Assembly (NCBI GenBank): GCA_934276735.1
Contig: CAKQTG010000002.1
Span: forward strand, 124,001-188,000
Length of the DNA stretch: 64,000 bases
Origin: an uncultured Alphaproteobacteria bacterium
Lineage (GTDB): Bacteria; Pseudomonadota; Alphaproteobacteria; Rs-D84
Direction of reading: 5' to 3'
The first letter of the stretch is position 1; each line of letters begins with the position of its first letter. This document shows, one piece after another, positions 50,234 to 60,400 of the stretch. Below the pieces are notes generated by a model. That model made no database searches. It was not told where the DNA came from and saw only the letters and a program-made list of their open reading frames with translations. The position numbers and the translations under genes were made by a program.

Positions 50234-51991
50234 ATGAAAGAATATATTTTACCATTTCGTGATTTAGTGGTCCATCCCGGCGTTACAGCACCGGTGTATG
50301 TCGATAACCCCCAGTCTTTGGCGTGTATCGAGGCTGCCGTGGCAAATGGTGGACGTGTTGTTTTAACACCACAGCATTCGTGGGCATATCCATCGGCACC
50401 TGATGATATTTACACCGTTGGCACAATCGGCGACATTGCGCACGTATTGCGTATGCCAGACGGTTCGGCGCATGTAATTATATTGACTACGCATGCAGTA
50501 AATTTGCACGACATCAACGTGACAAATGGTCTGTTTATGGCCGAAACCAGCAAAATTGAAATCGCGCCCGATGATACAGCAGAACAAACACTGGCATTGC
50601 GTGATAAAATCGCTGAAAATATGCAGTCGCTGTCGGGTGTCCGTAAATTCAAAATGGACCGATTGCGCGGCATTATCCAAAACTATCCAATGGGCGCATT
50701 TGTTGACACAGTTGTCCAGATGACCGGACTGGATACAGATGTTGCGGTTCGTGTATTATCTGCGACCAGTTGGTCAGACAAATTAATGATTTTGTTGGAA
50801 CAAATTAATTTAATGCTGGCAACCGCAAAAATCGAAGATTCAATAAATCGCCGTATTCAACAACAGATGGAACGTGGCCGTCGCGAGGCTATATTGCAAG
50901 AAAAAATGCGTGCTATTCAGCATGAAATGGGCGAAGACAGTGACGAAATGGACGCCGAGAATATGCGCAAACGCATAGAACGCGCCGGGTTGCCTAACGA
51001 TGTGCGTGACAAAGCAATGACCGAATGGCGACGTATGCGTTCAATGGCGCCGATGTCAAACGATAGCGCGTTGTTAAAGTCGTATTTAGACGAATTGTTG
51101 TCTATGCCGTGGAACAAATCAGATAAATCGACAATTGATTTAAACGTTGCACGCGGTGTATTGGACAGTGACCATTCTGGCATGCAACCAATCAAGGAAC
51201 GCATTTTGGAACACATTGCTGTTATGAAAAAGACCGGTAAAAACCAAGGCAGCATTCTGTGTTTGGTTGGTGCGCCAGGCGTTGGTAAAACTTCGCTTGG
51301 AAAATCGGTTGCACGCGCACTGGGTCGCAAATATCAACGTATATCATTGGGTGGCATTTCAGACGAAGCGCATTTCCGTGGTCATCGCAAGACATACATT
51401 GGGGCTCAGACAGGCCGCATTATGGACGCGCTAAAACGGTGCAAGGCAAATAATCCCGTCATAGTCCTAGACGAAATTGATAAAATGGGGCGCGATTGGC
51501 GTGGCGACCCAGAAGCAGCGTTGCTGGAAATTTTGGACCCAGAACAAAACAAAACGTTCCGTGACCATTATTTGGAAGTCGATTTTGACTTGTCTAATGT
51601 AATGTTTATCGCAACTGCTAACAGTTTGAATATGTCAAACGCCTTGAAAGACCGTATGGAAATTATCGAAATCCCGGGATATGGCGAAGATGACAAGATT
51701 CAGATTGCACGTGAACATCTGATTAAACGGGCGGCGCATGACACCGGCTGGGACGTCGACAATATTGTGATTAATGATGACGCGCTGCGTCATCTGATAC
51801 GCAATTATACGTCCGAACAAGGTGTTCGTGAATTGCAACGCGAGTTGACAGCGATTTTACGTCGTGCGCTATTACTGAATGACGGCGACGACGTTAAAAC
51901 AGAATTCACAATTTCAAAAATTGATGAATTGTTGGCCGCCCACAAATCTGCCGGATTTTCAAAACGTATTGGATTTGGTGTGCGGATATAG
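50234..51991 (+). CDS. Lon-like AAA+ ATPase lacking the protease domain
   Basis: 585 aa against about 780-800 for Lon. The N-terminal substrate domain (LPFRDLVVHPGV, DIYTVGTIGDIAHVLRMPDG), central coiled coil, and AAA+ module are complete: Walker A GAPGVGKT (346-353), RISLGGISDEAHFRGHRKTY, Walker B VIVLDEIDKM, MFIATANSL, and EQGVRELQRELTAILRR. The protein stops at KRIGFGVRI, where the Ser-Lys peptidase domain normally begins; tsaB starts 10 nt later, so no remnant of that domain is left. Likely an ATP-driven unfoldase or chaperone without proteolysis; this is inference. Confidence 0.9.
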   Translation: MKEYILPFRDLVVHPGVTAPVYVDNPQSLACIEAAVANGGRVVLTPQHSWAYPSAPDDIYTVGTIGDIAHVLRMPDGSAHVIILTTHAVNLHDINVTNGLFMAETSKIEIAPDDTAEQTLALRDKIAENMQSLSGVRKFKMDRLRGIIQNYPMGAFVDTVVQMTGLDTDVAVRVLSATSWSDKLMILLEQINLMLATAKIEDSINRRIQQQMERGRREAILQEKMRAIQHEMGEDSDEMDAENMRKRIERAGLPNDVRDKAMTEWRRMRSMAPMSNDSALLKSYLDELLSMPWNKSDKSTIDLNVARGVLDSDHSGMQPIKERILEHIAVMKKTGKNQGSILCLVGAPGVGKTSLGKSVARALGRKYQRISLGGISDEAHFRGHRKTYIGAQTGRIMDALKRCKANNPVIVLDEIDKMGRDWRGDPEAALLEILDPEQNKTFRDHYLEVDFDLSNVMFIATANSLNMSNALKDRMEIIEIPGYGEDDKIQIAREHLIKRAAHDTGWDVDNIVINDDALRHLIRNYTSEQGVRELQRELTAILRRALLLNDGDDVKTEFTISKIDELLAAHKSAGFSKRIGFGVRI

Positions 51992-52001
51992 GATAAAATA
52001 A

Positions 52002-52547
52002 ATGATACTGGTTATAAACACATCGGGGAATGATTTGGAATTTGTCCTGGGCGACAAGTATGCCCGTATTCCGGTTGAAAAACAATCTTTGGCATTGCCA
52101 ACTGAATGCGAAAAGTTTATGCGCGACTGTGGCTTGGTATGGCATGATTTGCGTGCAATTGCCGTTGTTGTTGGCCCAGGCAGTTTTACCGGTATCCGTC
52201 TGGGCATTGCATATGCCAAAGGTTTAGCCTTGGGGCTGAATATTCCCGTGGTGCCAATCAACGCATTTGAATTATATCTGGCCGAAACACCGAATGCATT
52301 TGTTGCAATTGATTCTGGACGCGGCGATTTCTTTGTCGCGTCACATAAGACACAGCCACAAACAATGGGCATTGATGAACTGGAAACCCGTCAAATGGAA
52401 TGTCCGGTGACAGTAGGACATAAACCTTTTGATTTAAAACTTGCGACAAAAATCGCCGAACAGAAATTGGCATCGGGCGAAATAGAACCCGCTGTTCCAA
52501 TGTATCTGCGCCCCAGTTACGCCGAAGAGCATGCCAAGAAATGTTAA
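52002..52547 (+). CDS. tsaB: tRNA threonylcarbamoyladenosine biosynthesis protein TsaB
   Basis: Partner of TsaD in t6A synthesis. 181 aa. MILVINTSG and VVVGPGSFTGIRLGIAYAKGLALG are the family core. Shorter than E. coli TsaB (231). It overlaps rimI by 7 nt and follows the lon-like gene by 10 nt, so it is probably transcribed from the lon promoter. Confidence 0.93.
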   Translation: MILVINTSGNDLEFVLGDKYARIPVEKQSLALPTECEKFMRDCGLVWHDLRAIAVVVGPGSFTGIRLGIAYAKGLALGLNIPVVPINAFELYLAETPNAFVAIDSGRGDFFVASHKTQPQTMGIDELETRQMECPVTVGHKPFDLKLATKIAEQKLASGEIEPAVPMYLRPSYAEEHAKKC

Positions 52548-52927
52548 ACGAACTGGAACGTTTACATGCACTGTGTTTTCCGCACAAACCGTGGTCGGCG
52601 GCTGATTTTGCAGATTTAAAAAAATCAGGCTGTGACATTGTGGCCAGCCAAAATGGCTTTATCGTATATCGTGCCACGTTAGACGAAGCTGAATTGATAA
52701 CTATCGGTGTCCACCCAGATGCCCGCCGTAGCGGAATTGCGGCAACAATGATTGAATTGATGGTGCGCGACCTGGCCGCACGTGGTGTCAAGAAAGTTTT
52801 TTTAGAGGTTGCAGAAAACAACCACCCTGCCCGTGCATTATATGAGCGACACGGATTTACCGTTGTCGGGCGACGTCCAAAATATTATGACGGAATTGAC
52901 GCAATTTTAATGGCGCGCGATTTATAA
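52541..52927 (+). CDS. rimI: Ribosomal-protein-alanine N-acetyltransferase-like GNAT RimI
   Basis: 128 aa GNAT acetyltransferase acting on the N-terminus of S18 in E. coli. Acetyl-CoA motif VHPDARRSGIAATMIELM and ENNHPARALYERHGFTVVGRRPKYY are typical. tsaB-rimI adjacency is common in bacteria and supports the assignment. Overlaps the convergent helicase stop by 6 nt. Confidence 0.9.
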   Translation: MLNELERLHALCFPHKPWSAADFADLKKSGCDIVASQNGFIVYRATLDEAELITIGVHPDARRSGIAATMIELMVRDLAARGVKKVFLEVAENNHPARALYERHGFTVVGRRPKYYDGIDAILMARDL

Positions 52928-54196
52928 TGTGCGACTGACAAAATCTAACACACGTTCATCAAAGATTACATCTCGCGGACGCAATGGTGACGCGACATGC
53001 ATATCTGTGGCATTACGTGTCCGTGACAACGCGACATATGTTTGCCCGTGCGCAAACGCCCCCCGCGAAATATCAACAACAACGGCGTCCAGTGTTTTAC
53101 CCTGGGCTTTGTGAATTGTCATTGCATACCCCAGGTTTAACGGGAATTGCTTGAAACTGCCGACCTCGTTTTCAACAATGCGATTGTTTTCATCACGCGA
53201 ATATTCAATCTTTTGCCATTTTTCTGGCTTTACCGTAACAATGTCGCGCGATTTATTCAGCAATTGAACAACGATTTCCCGCGCGCTCAGATTCTGGACA
53301 ATGCCCATTGAACCGTTATGCCATTTATCGCTGTTTTTTACAAAAACAACCAACGCGCCAACCTTTAATACCAGGCTCATCGGGGCGGGCGTGTCGCGTT
53401 CAGGGAACGTCCCACTCAGCACGGCGTTATACGCAACCTCGGGTGCGGGGATTTGCCCCAGGCGTTCGTCATTTATACGCGCGGCAACCGCACGAAACGG
53501 CGTAATAATCACCGCATTTTGACGGCGCGTTACATCATCAATATGGCAATTATTAAAGAATTCCAGTGCACCCAAATCGCCACCACGCAACCGGCGCAGA
53601 TTTTCCAACAGCGGCATATCACTCTGGCGATAAACGCATTCAAAATTTATCGTCTTGAAATCACAACGCGCGGCAACGTTCGCGTCAAAGAAATACGCGT
53701 TTTCATGTCCGTATGCCTGGCGATAAAATTCGGCGGCATCACGTGTGATAACCGGCGGCAACTGAAACAGGTCACCAATGGCGACAATTTGAATCCCGCC
53801 AAATGGTGCGTTGTTGTGTCGCGCACTGCGCGCCAAGACATCCATCGCGTCCAACAAATCAGGCGCAACCATTGAAATTTCATCAATAATCAAAACATCG
53901 GTGGCATTTAAGATATTACGCGGTTTTGCCTTTAATTTTAATAATTCTGGCATTATGAAATCGCGTGGCTGAATCTGGAACAGCGAATGTATCGTCTGGC
54001 CCCCGATGTTCAACGCCGAAACCGCCGTTGGGCACGCACAGACAACCCGCTTGTTCAATGCGGATTTCAGGTAATTCACAAATGTTGATTTGCCGGTGCC
54101 CGCCTGGCCCAATATCAGGACATTTGCGTTACTGTGCGCCACCGCGTCAAACGCCGCCAATTGCGCATCATTTAAAATCGGTTTAACTGATTCCAT
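52922..54196 (-). CDS. Pif1/RecD-like superfamily 1B helicase
   Basis: 424 aa. Walker A GQAGTGKS, then Walker B LIIDEISMV, GDLFQLPPV (motif III), and LNLGYAMTIHKAQGKTLDAVVV with YVALSRTRNATDMHV (motifs V-VI) as in Pif1 and TraA/RecD-like helicases. 5'-3' DNA unwinding of G4 or recombination intermediates is the family activity. The start MESVKPILND is chosen; the upstream 25 codons are unlikely. It is divergent from tRNA-Met. Confidence 0.9.
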   Translation of the reverse strand: MESVKPILNDAQLAAFDAVAHSNANVLILGQAGTGKSTFVNYLKSALNKRVVCACPTAVSALNIGGQTIHSLFQIQPRDFIMPELLKLKAKPRNILNATDVLIIDEISMVAPDLLDAMDVLARSARHNNAPFGGIQIVAIGDLFQLPPVITRDAAEFYRQAYGHENAYFFDANVAARCDFKTINFECVYRQSDMPLLENLRRLRGGDLGALEFFNNCHIDDVTRRQNAVIITPFRAVAARINDERLGQIPAPEVAYNAVLSGTFPERDTPAPMSLVLKVGALVVFVKNSDKWHNGSMGIVQNLSAREIVVQLLNKSRDIVTVKPEKWQKIEYSRDENNRIVENEVGSFKQFPLNLGYAMTIHKAQGKTLDAVVVDISRGAFAHGQTYVALSRTRNATDMHVASPLRPRDVIFDERVLDFVSRTL

Positions 54197-54250
54197 ACGG
54201 CATATCGTGCCACAACGCTGCAAAAAAATAAAGCACATAATAAAAATGAC

Positions 54251-54278
54251 TTGCAACGTTTTCGATTTCATATATAAT
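54251..54278 (+). promoter_or_regulatory. tRNA-Met/Ile2(CAT) promoter
   Basis: -35 TTGCAA, 16-nt spacer, perfect -10 TATAAT (54273-54278). Confidence 0.85.
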
Positions 54279-54287
54279 TGCGTCCGT

Positions 54288-54364
54288 GGGTTAGTAGCTC
54301 AGTTGGTTAGAGCGGAGCGCTCATAACGCTTTGGTCGTGGGTTCGAGTCCTACCTAACCCACCA
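54288..54364 (+). tRNA. tRNA with CAT anticodon (elongator Met or Ile2)
   Basis: 77 nt with CCA. Acceptor GGGTTAG/CTAACCC, A73, anticodon loop CTCATAA, T arm GTGGGTTCGAGTCCTAC. Loop CTCATAA fits both elongator Met and lysidine-modified Ile2; the identity cannot be fixed without the other CAT tRNAs. Confidence 0.93.
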
Positions 54365-54372
54365 CAAAATTC

Positions 54373-54397
54373 ACACGCCGACGGCGTGTTTTTTTAT
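54373..54397 (+). terminator. tRNA(CAT) terminator
   Basis: ACACGCC/GGCGTGT with a GAC loop and a run of T. Confidence 0.9.
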
Positions 54398-54465
54398 TTT
54401 ATACATTTTATACTTGCACCGCCCCTGGCTTTTTTTCTAAGATGAGATACAAAAGAGAGGAAGTT

Positions 54466-57400
54466 ATGGGAAAATTGCGCAGTTTCCTACGTTTTTTTGT
54501 ATATTTTGGTGTCGTGTTTTTTGCAAACGCGGCGTTTGCTGGTGGATATACGTGTCTTGCTAATCGGCAATATACCGGTTGTGCCCAGAATTATTATATG
54601 GTTCCGAACGGCGATGGCAAACTTCTCGGCACTGGCAACTCTTGCAAAACATGTCCCAGTGGCACCGGGTGGCAGTCAACCACCACGGCGGGTAATAAAT
54701 CCGCGGGGTGCGAGTGTCCAACAAACTATTGGAACTCAACAACGCACGGTTCAACGGTTGTGTGGGGACAAACCTGCTCTATTAAACCTGTAACTTGTGC
54801 GGCTGGCACATATTTAGAGATGGGCAAGACATCATGTACCCAATGCCCTAAAAAATCATACTGCCCAGGCGGCAAATACGATGTCAGCACCGTTGTTGAC
54901 CAGGGCATAAGCAGCTGTCCAACCCCATACTACCCCAATTCAGACGAAGGCAGTTCAGCAATCACAGACTGTTACAGCAACACAAAATTTCGTAGGTGGC
55001 AGGGAGAGTGGGCAAACTGCATCGCGCCGGCTAACTGTAGTTCTGCCACCTGCAAAAAACCAATCCCTGCGATATGTGAGTATGTCGCATATTCAAACGA
55101 GTTAGGAACCGCCGATGGCAAGCTAAAATCAGGCTGTGCCACAAATAATGAGACACAAACACCAGTTGTTTCTTCGGTCACTGCATCGGCAGGAAGCTAT
55201 GTCAGTGGGACTTCATGTTTGGCCTGTCCTGATGGATACACATCCGAGGCCGGAAACACTGGCAATGTGAACGCTGCATGTTATAAGACGTGCACCCGGA
55301 AATGCGACATACAATCCAGCGACTGCCCCGCATTTGGTCTCTGCAGATGGGTGCCTGCATCAACTAAAGGTCGGCAATATTATAATGGCACGTGCAACGC
55401 GGCGCAATCTTACTGTGCTTTCTCGCTTACCGGTTGCGACACCGGATATGAAATTGTTGGCACAAAGTGCGAACCGATAACCGTTACCATTACATATAAT
55501 CCTGGCTTCGGCTCAACAACCGGCATGTCTGCAAGTCAGCGATCCCAGGATGTTACGTATAATGAATCTTTCTCGCCACGTGATATAAGCGAATTCGACT
55601 TTAAACGCCCCGGATTTAAATTTGATAAGTGGAGTGGTTCTTGCGCGAAGTCGTCTATGACATGTATCAGTCAATTGACAGAAAATACCAGTGTGGAAGC
55701 CCAGTGGACAGCATGTCCATACAACAACTCATTCTCTGGCAAGGGTCAGTGCGATTGTGGCGCAGACCAATTCCCAGATGGAAACGGCTGCACAGAATGC
55801 ACAGTATCATGCAGTTTGGTGAACGCACGTTATCCGTTGGGCAAATATAATACGTGTAATGGCGAAGAGGCAGATTCCAAATGTTACCGCAATTGTACAA
55901 CAGATGACATTCAATATTCTGTGACTGTAACAGGTGTTGAATATCTCAACGGGGATTATATGTGCGAGCCGACACAATGCAAGATAGGATATTATATATA
56001 TAGCGGCATGTGCGAAAAATGTCCAACAAATGCCTATTGCGACGGCTCCAAAGACTATGTATGCAATAATGGATATACATTGAATAATGGTCAATGCGTT
56101 GCAAACAAATATACCGTTACATTTGATCCAAATGGCGGTACATTGACGTCTGCAACAACGCTGACTGTAACGTATAACTCTAAACTGTCAACATTATCAT
56201 CCGCATATATTCCAACGCATACCGATCCGACACAACATTTTTCGGGTTACTATGACGCGAAAACTGGTGGAACACAATATTATGATAAATCTGGCAATCC
56301 AACAAAGGCCGTGTGGGACAAGGCAAGCAACGCGACATTGTATGCACGTTGGGGCCAGACATTGGTATATTGTGAAAACGTTGGTGCTGGCAAATATTAT
56401 GATGGCGGCGCAGCTCAGATATGTCCAGAGGGTTATTATTGCCCAGGTGAAGGAGATGCATACGAGGGGGGCGAGGGTTGTAAGATAGAATGTTCAACCC
56501 TGGGCAGTGAATACACTCATTCTGACGCGGGCGCAACATCGCCGTCTGATTGTTATAAAGTATCTGAACGCACTTGCCGCAATCCGGGAGCGAATAAGGA
56601 ATGCCCTGAATACGCCACTAAATGTCGCTACCTGACTGATACAATGGTTTCGTGTAATCAGCATTATAATAGTGATACATGCGAATACTCTGATGGTCTG
56701 GGGACTTGTCCACGAGACCACGAGAAGACATCTTGTAATACAGACCGTTACAATGATATGAACGGGTCGTGCCCCTTGTGTGCAGGTCTTGAACCTGCTG
56801 GCACTTGGGATCAGTCGTATGGCGGACAAGGCGGCGCGACCATTTGTTACCAAGCATGTTCTTTTGATTGCGCAACATACGTTAAAAACTATTTGACCCC
56901 AGCTGGTGCAACATGTAGTGCATTAAGTGACACAATCAATGGTGGAAGATATTATCCAGGCATGACATGCGAACCGCGACGTGGCTTAAGTTGCAGTGCC
57001 GTAAACTGCACATGTGGCACAGGGTATTCCTTTAGATTACCATCCGGTGCAGATGGCGACATTGGGTCCTGTGATCCGAACACATATATCATCACATTAA
57101 ATGATGGTGATGGGACCGGTGGCAATGGCACAATATATGAAAAATATGCAACCGGCTGGTTCAGTGACAGCGGCACCACAAATGCCATAGCCAAGGCGAC
57201 GGTTCCAACACGTGATGGATGGACCTTCTTGGGTTATTACACCGAACAATCTGGCGGCAGCAAGGTTATTTCCGAATCTGGTGCATTGCCGGCCAGCACA
57301 AGGTTCACCGCCAATGCCACGCTGCATGCGCATTGGTCACAAAATGCATTTAATTGCCAGGCTGGCAAATATTATAACGGTTCGGAATTTGTTACCTGCC

Positions 57401-60400
57401 CGGCTGGCATGTATTGCGATGGCAGTGGCACCGTTCCGGTCAATAATCAAGGCTGTGTTAAGCTCTGTCCCAATGGTGGCGCGTCATCTGACGGGGCCAC
57501 GATGGCGACCGAGTGCTTTGTCCCATGTCCAACACCCGCCACAATCAAAAATGGCACACTAAGCAATACGCAAGCGCGCCAGAATTGGAACGGCACAGAA
57601 TATCCTGCGTGTACATTTACCGCGACCTGTGATTCAGGGTATGTCGCCAAAGACAGTCCGGGAACAAACCCGACATGCGTATGGGCGGATTCTGATTTGT
57701 GCCCGACGGGATTCTATTGCCCCGAAGGCGAAGACCCCCAGGCATGTCCAGACGGTGGTATCAGTTACAGTGCCGACAAGGACAACCAGGCGCGCAGCAT
57801 AACAGACTGTTATAAAATATTTGACCCATACGATAGCTTTAAAAATGGTTCGGCGTCCGCCAAGTGCTATTATGCTGTCGACACAACAAAATACACACGT
57901 TGTAGCATTTACGAGCTTTACAGCTGCGACGGTGGGTATTATCACAAAACAGCTGGTGCTTTTATATGTGAGGGGACTAGCACTGGGTATTACAGCCCAG
58001 ACCGCGACACCAGACAGACAGCATGCCCATTGGTATTGACCGGCGGCAGTGCGAAGTCAACGCCATATGCAGCAAAGGTTGAAGATTGTTACAAGGATTG
58101 TATCAAAACGGTTGAACACACAACATCCGTTGGGGCCAGCTCGCCCACTGCAAAAGCAATCAATGAGACAACATATGCGGCATGTTCGTTCAACGTGGTA
58201 TGCGAAACGGGATACACTGTTGCAAATAACAACACCGAAAATCCGACATGTAATGCCAACAACTACACCATTACACTGGATAAAAATGGCGGTGCGGGTT
58301 CTGTTGCGGCCAGTGTTCAGTGCACATTTGACAGTGGCACATGTCGGTTGCCGGCAACAACCGCGTTGACACGGACCGGATATTCTGTGGACACAAAGTG
58401 GTGCACAACGGCAAGTGGTGGTGCGCCCTGCTATGACGGTGGCACAATTGTGACGGCGAACATATCAGAAACCGGCGAAGATACAAAACTGTATGCGGTA
58501 TGGAATGCCAACACGTATACAATCAGCCTGGACGACCGGGGTGCCCAGACGGCGGCCGCGCCACGAACAGTGTATCTGAAATATGCGACTGGCTGGTATT
58601 CGAACGCGGGCGCAACGGCGACAGTGACAACGCTGACAACCGCACCGGTCAAGGCAGGATACACATTTAGTGGGTATTACAACACCGAAACCGCTGGCAG
58701 TGGCGTCCAGGTTATCGACGCCACGGGTATATTCATCACATCGCCCAGTGCGTTGACCGCCATGGCCGATGACGCAACAATCTATGCACGTTGGACAGCG
58801 GGCGAAACAACCTGTCAGGCGGGAACATATTACACTGGCTTCAGCACAACGTGCGCGCCATGCGAAGAGAATTTCTATTGTCCGGGTGGCACATTCGGTG
58901 TTGATAGCGGCAGCATCGCAGGACGCCATGAATGCCTTGATTCTGGATTGTCGCCCGCAAACTCGTCAGAAGTAGCGGCGTGCTACAAGGCCGGCCTGAC
59001 ATATACCGCCGACAACGGCAGTGGGACCCAGCGTTGCTTCTATGACACGTCCGCGCGCACATACAGTGCAAAGTGCGATACAATTCAGATAACCACATGT
59101 AATGCCGGGTATTGGTTGGAAAGCAACACCGACACTGATTGTACCGAGGTTGGCGAAGGTTATTACAGAACTGCGAACGCAGACCCACGCGACCGCAGCC
59201 AATGTCCGAACGACGGCACAACCGAAACAGATACCGCGGCCAAGGTCCAAGAATGCTATAAAGAAGGTGTGGACTATACCGCCGCACACGGCAGTGGAAC
59301 ACAGCGTTGCTTCTATTCCGACGGGACGGGCAACGCGGCGGTGTATGCGCGCGACTGTGATTCCCAGGAAATTACCGCGTGTAGTGCTGGTTATTATCGG
59401 GAACACGAATCCGATATTGACTGTATCGAGGTGGGACAGAATAATTACAGTCCTGAAGTTGACCTTGGCCTGCATGAATGTCCAGCAGACGGTCAAACCA
59501 ACACCACGACGGCCGGGGACATTACATTATGTTTCAAAGGCGGTCAACCGTATACCGGCGAACATGGTCACGGGGATCGCGTGTGTTTTTATTCCAGTAG
59601 AGCAGGTGATTATTCTGACAGCTGTGGTCAGCCAACGATGAGGTATTGTGATGCGGGATATTATTCCGACAGCGAAAAAAATGCATATGACTGTATTCCA
59701 GCCGGATATGGGCATTATAGTGCGAAAGGGGAGACGGCTAACCACGACTGTCCCGCCGATGGTGCAAACCTTGGCCAGACCGATGAAGCAGTGAGTGAAG
59801 ACATCTCAGCTTGCTTTGTAGTATATAACCCATATGATGGATTTATGCATGGTGTGGCCCAGGTCCGTTGCGACTGGTACACAGAAACATCATGGTATGA
59901 CAAGTGCGGCGTCCAGAATGTTACACAATGTGATGCAGGTTATTGGAATGGCCTTCCACAATCCTTTGCATGTGTGGGGGTAAGCAGTGGCCAATACAGT
60001 CCTGCGGAAAGAACTCAGGCCTTTGACTGTCCAAGTGTACCCGGTGGGGTTGCAAAATCAACAGAACATGCAGCAGAGGTTGGAGACTGTTACAAGGATT
60101 GTATCAAGACGGTTGAACACGCCAGCACGGTTGCGGCCAAGGATAACACCGTCAAGGCAATCAGCGCGACAGCGTATGCGGCATGTTCGTTCAACGTGGT
60201 ATGCGAAACAGGATACACTGTTGCAGATAACAACACCGAAAATCCGACATGTAATGCCAACACATATACCATTACATTGGATAAAAACGGTGGCACGGGC
60301 ACGTTAGATTCCAGCGTTCAGTGCACGTTTGACAGCGGCGAATGCGAATTGCCGGTGGCCAGCAGCCTGACCAAGCCGGGATACAGCGCAGAAAGCAAAT

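Noticed and set aside
52922..54196. Pif1-like helicase as part of a mobile element or relaxase
   Set aside because: No relaxase, transposase or integrase gene is nearby, and its flanks are ordinary housekeeping genes and a tRNA with an intact, unduplicated 3' end.
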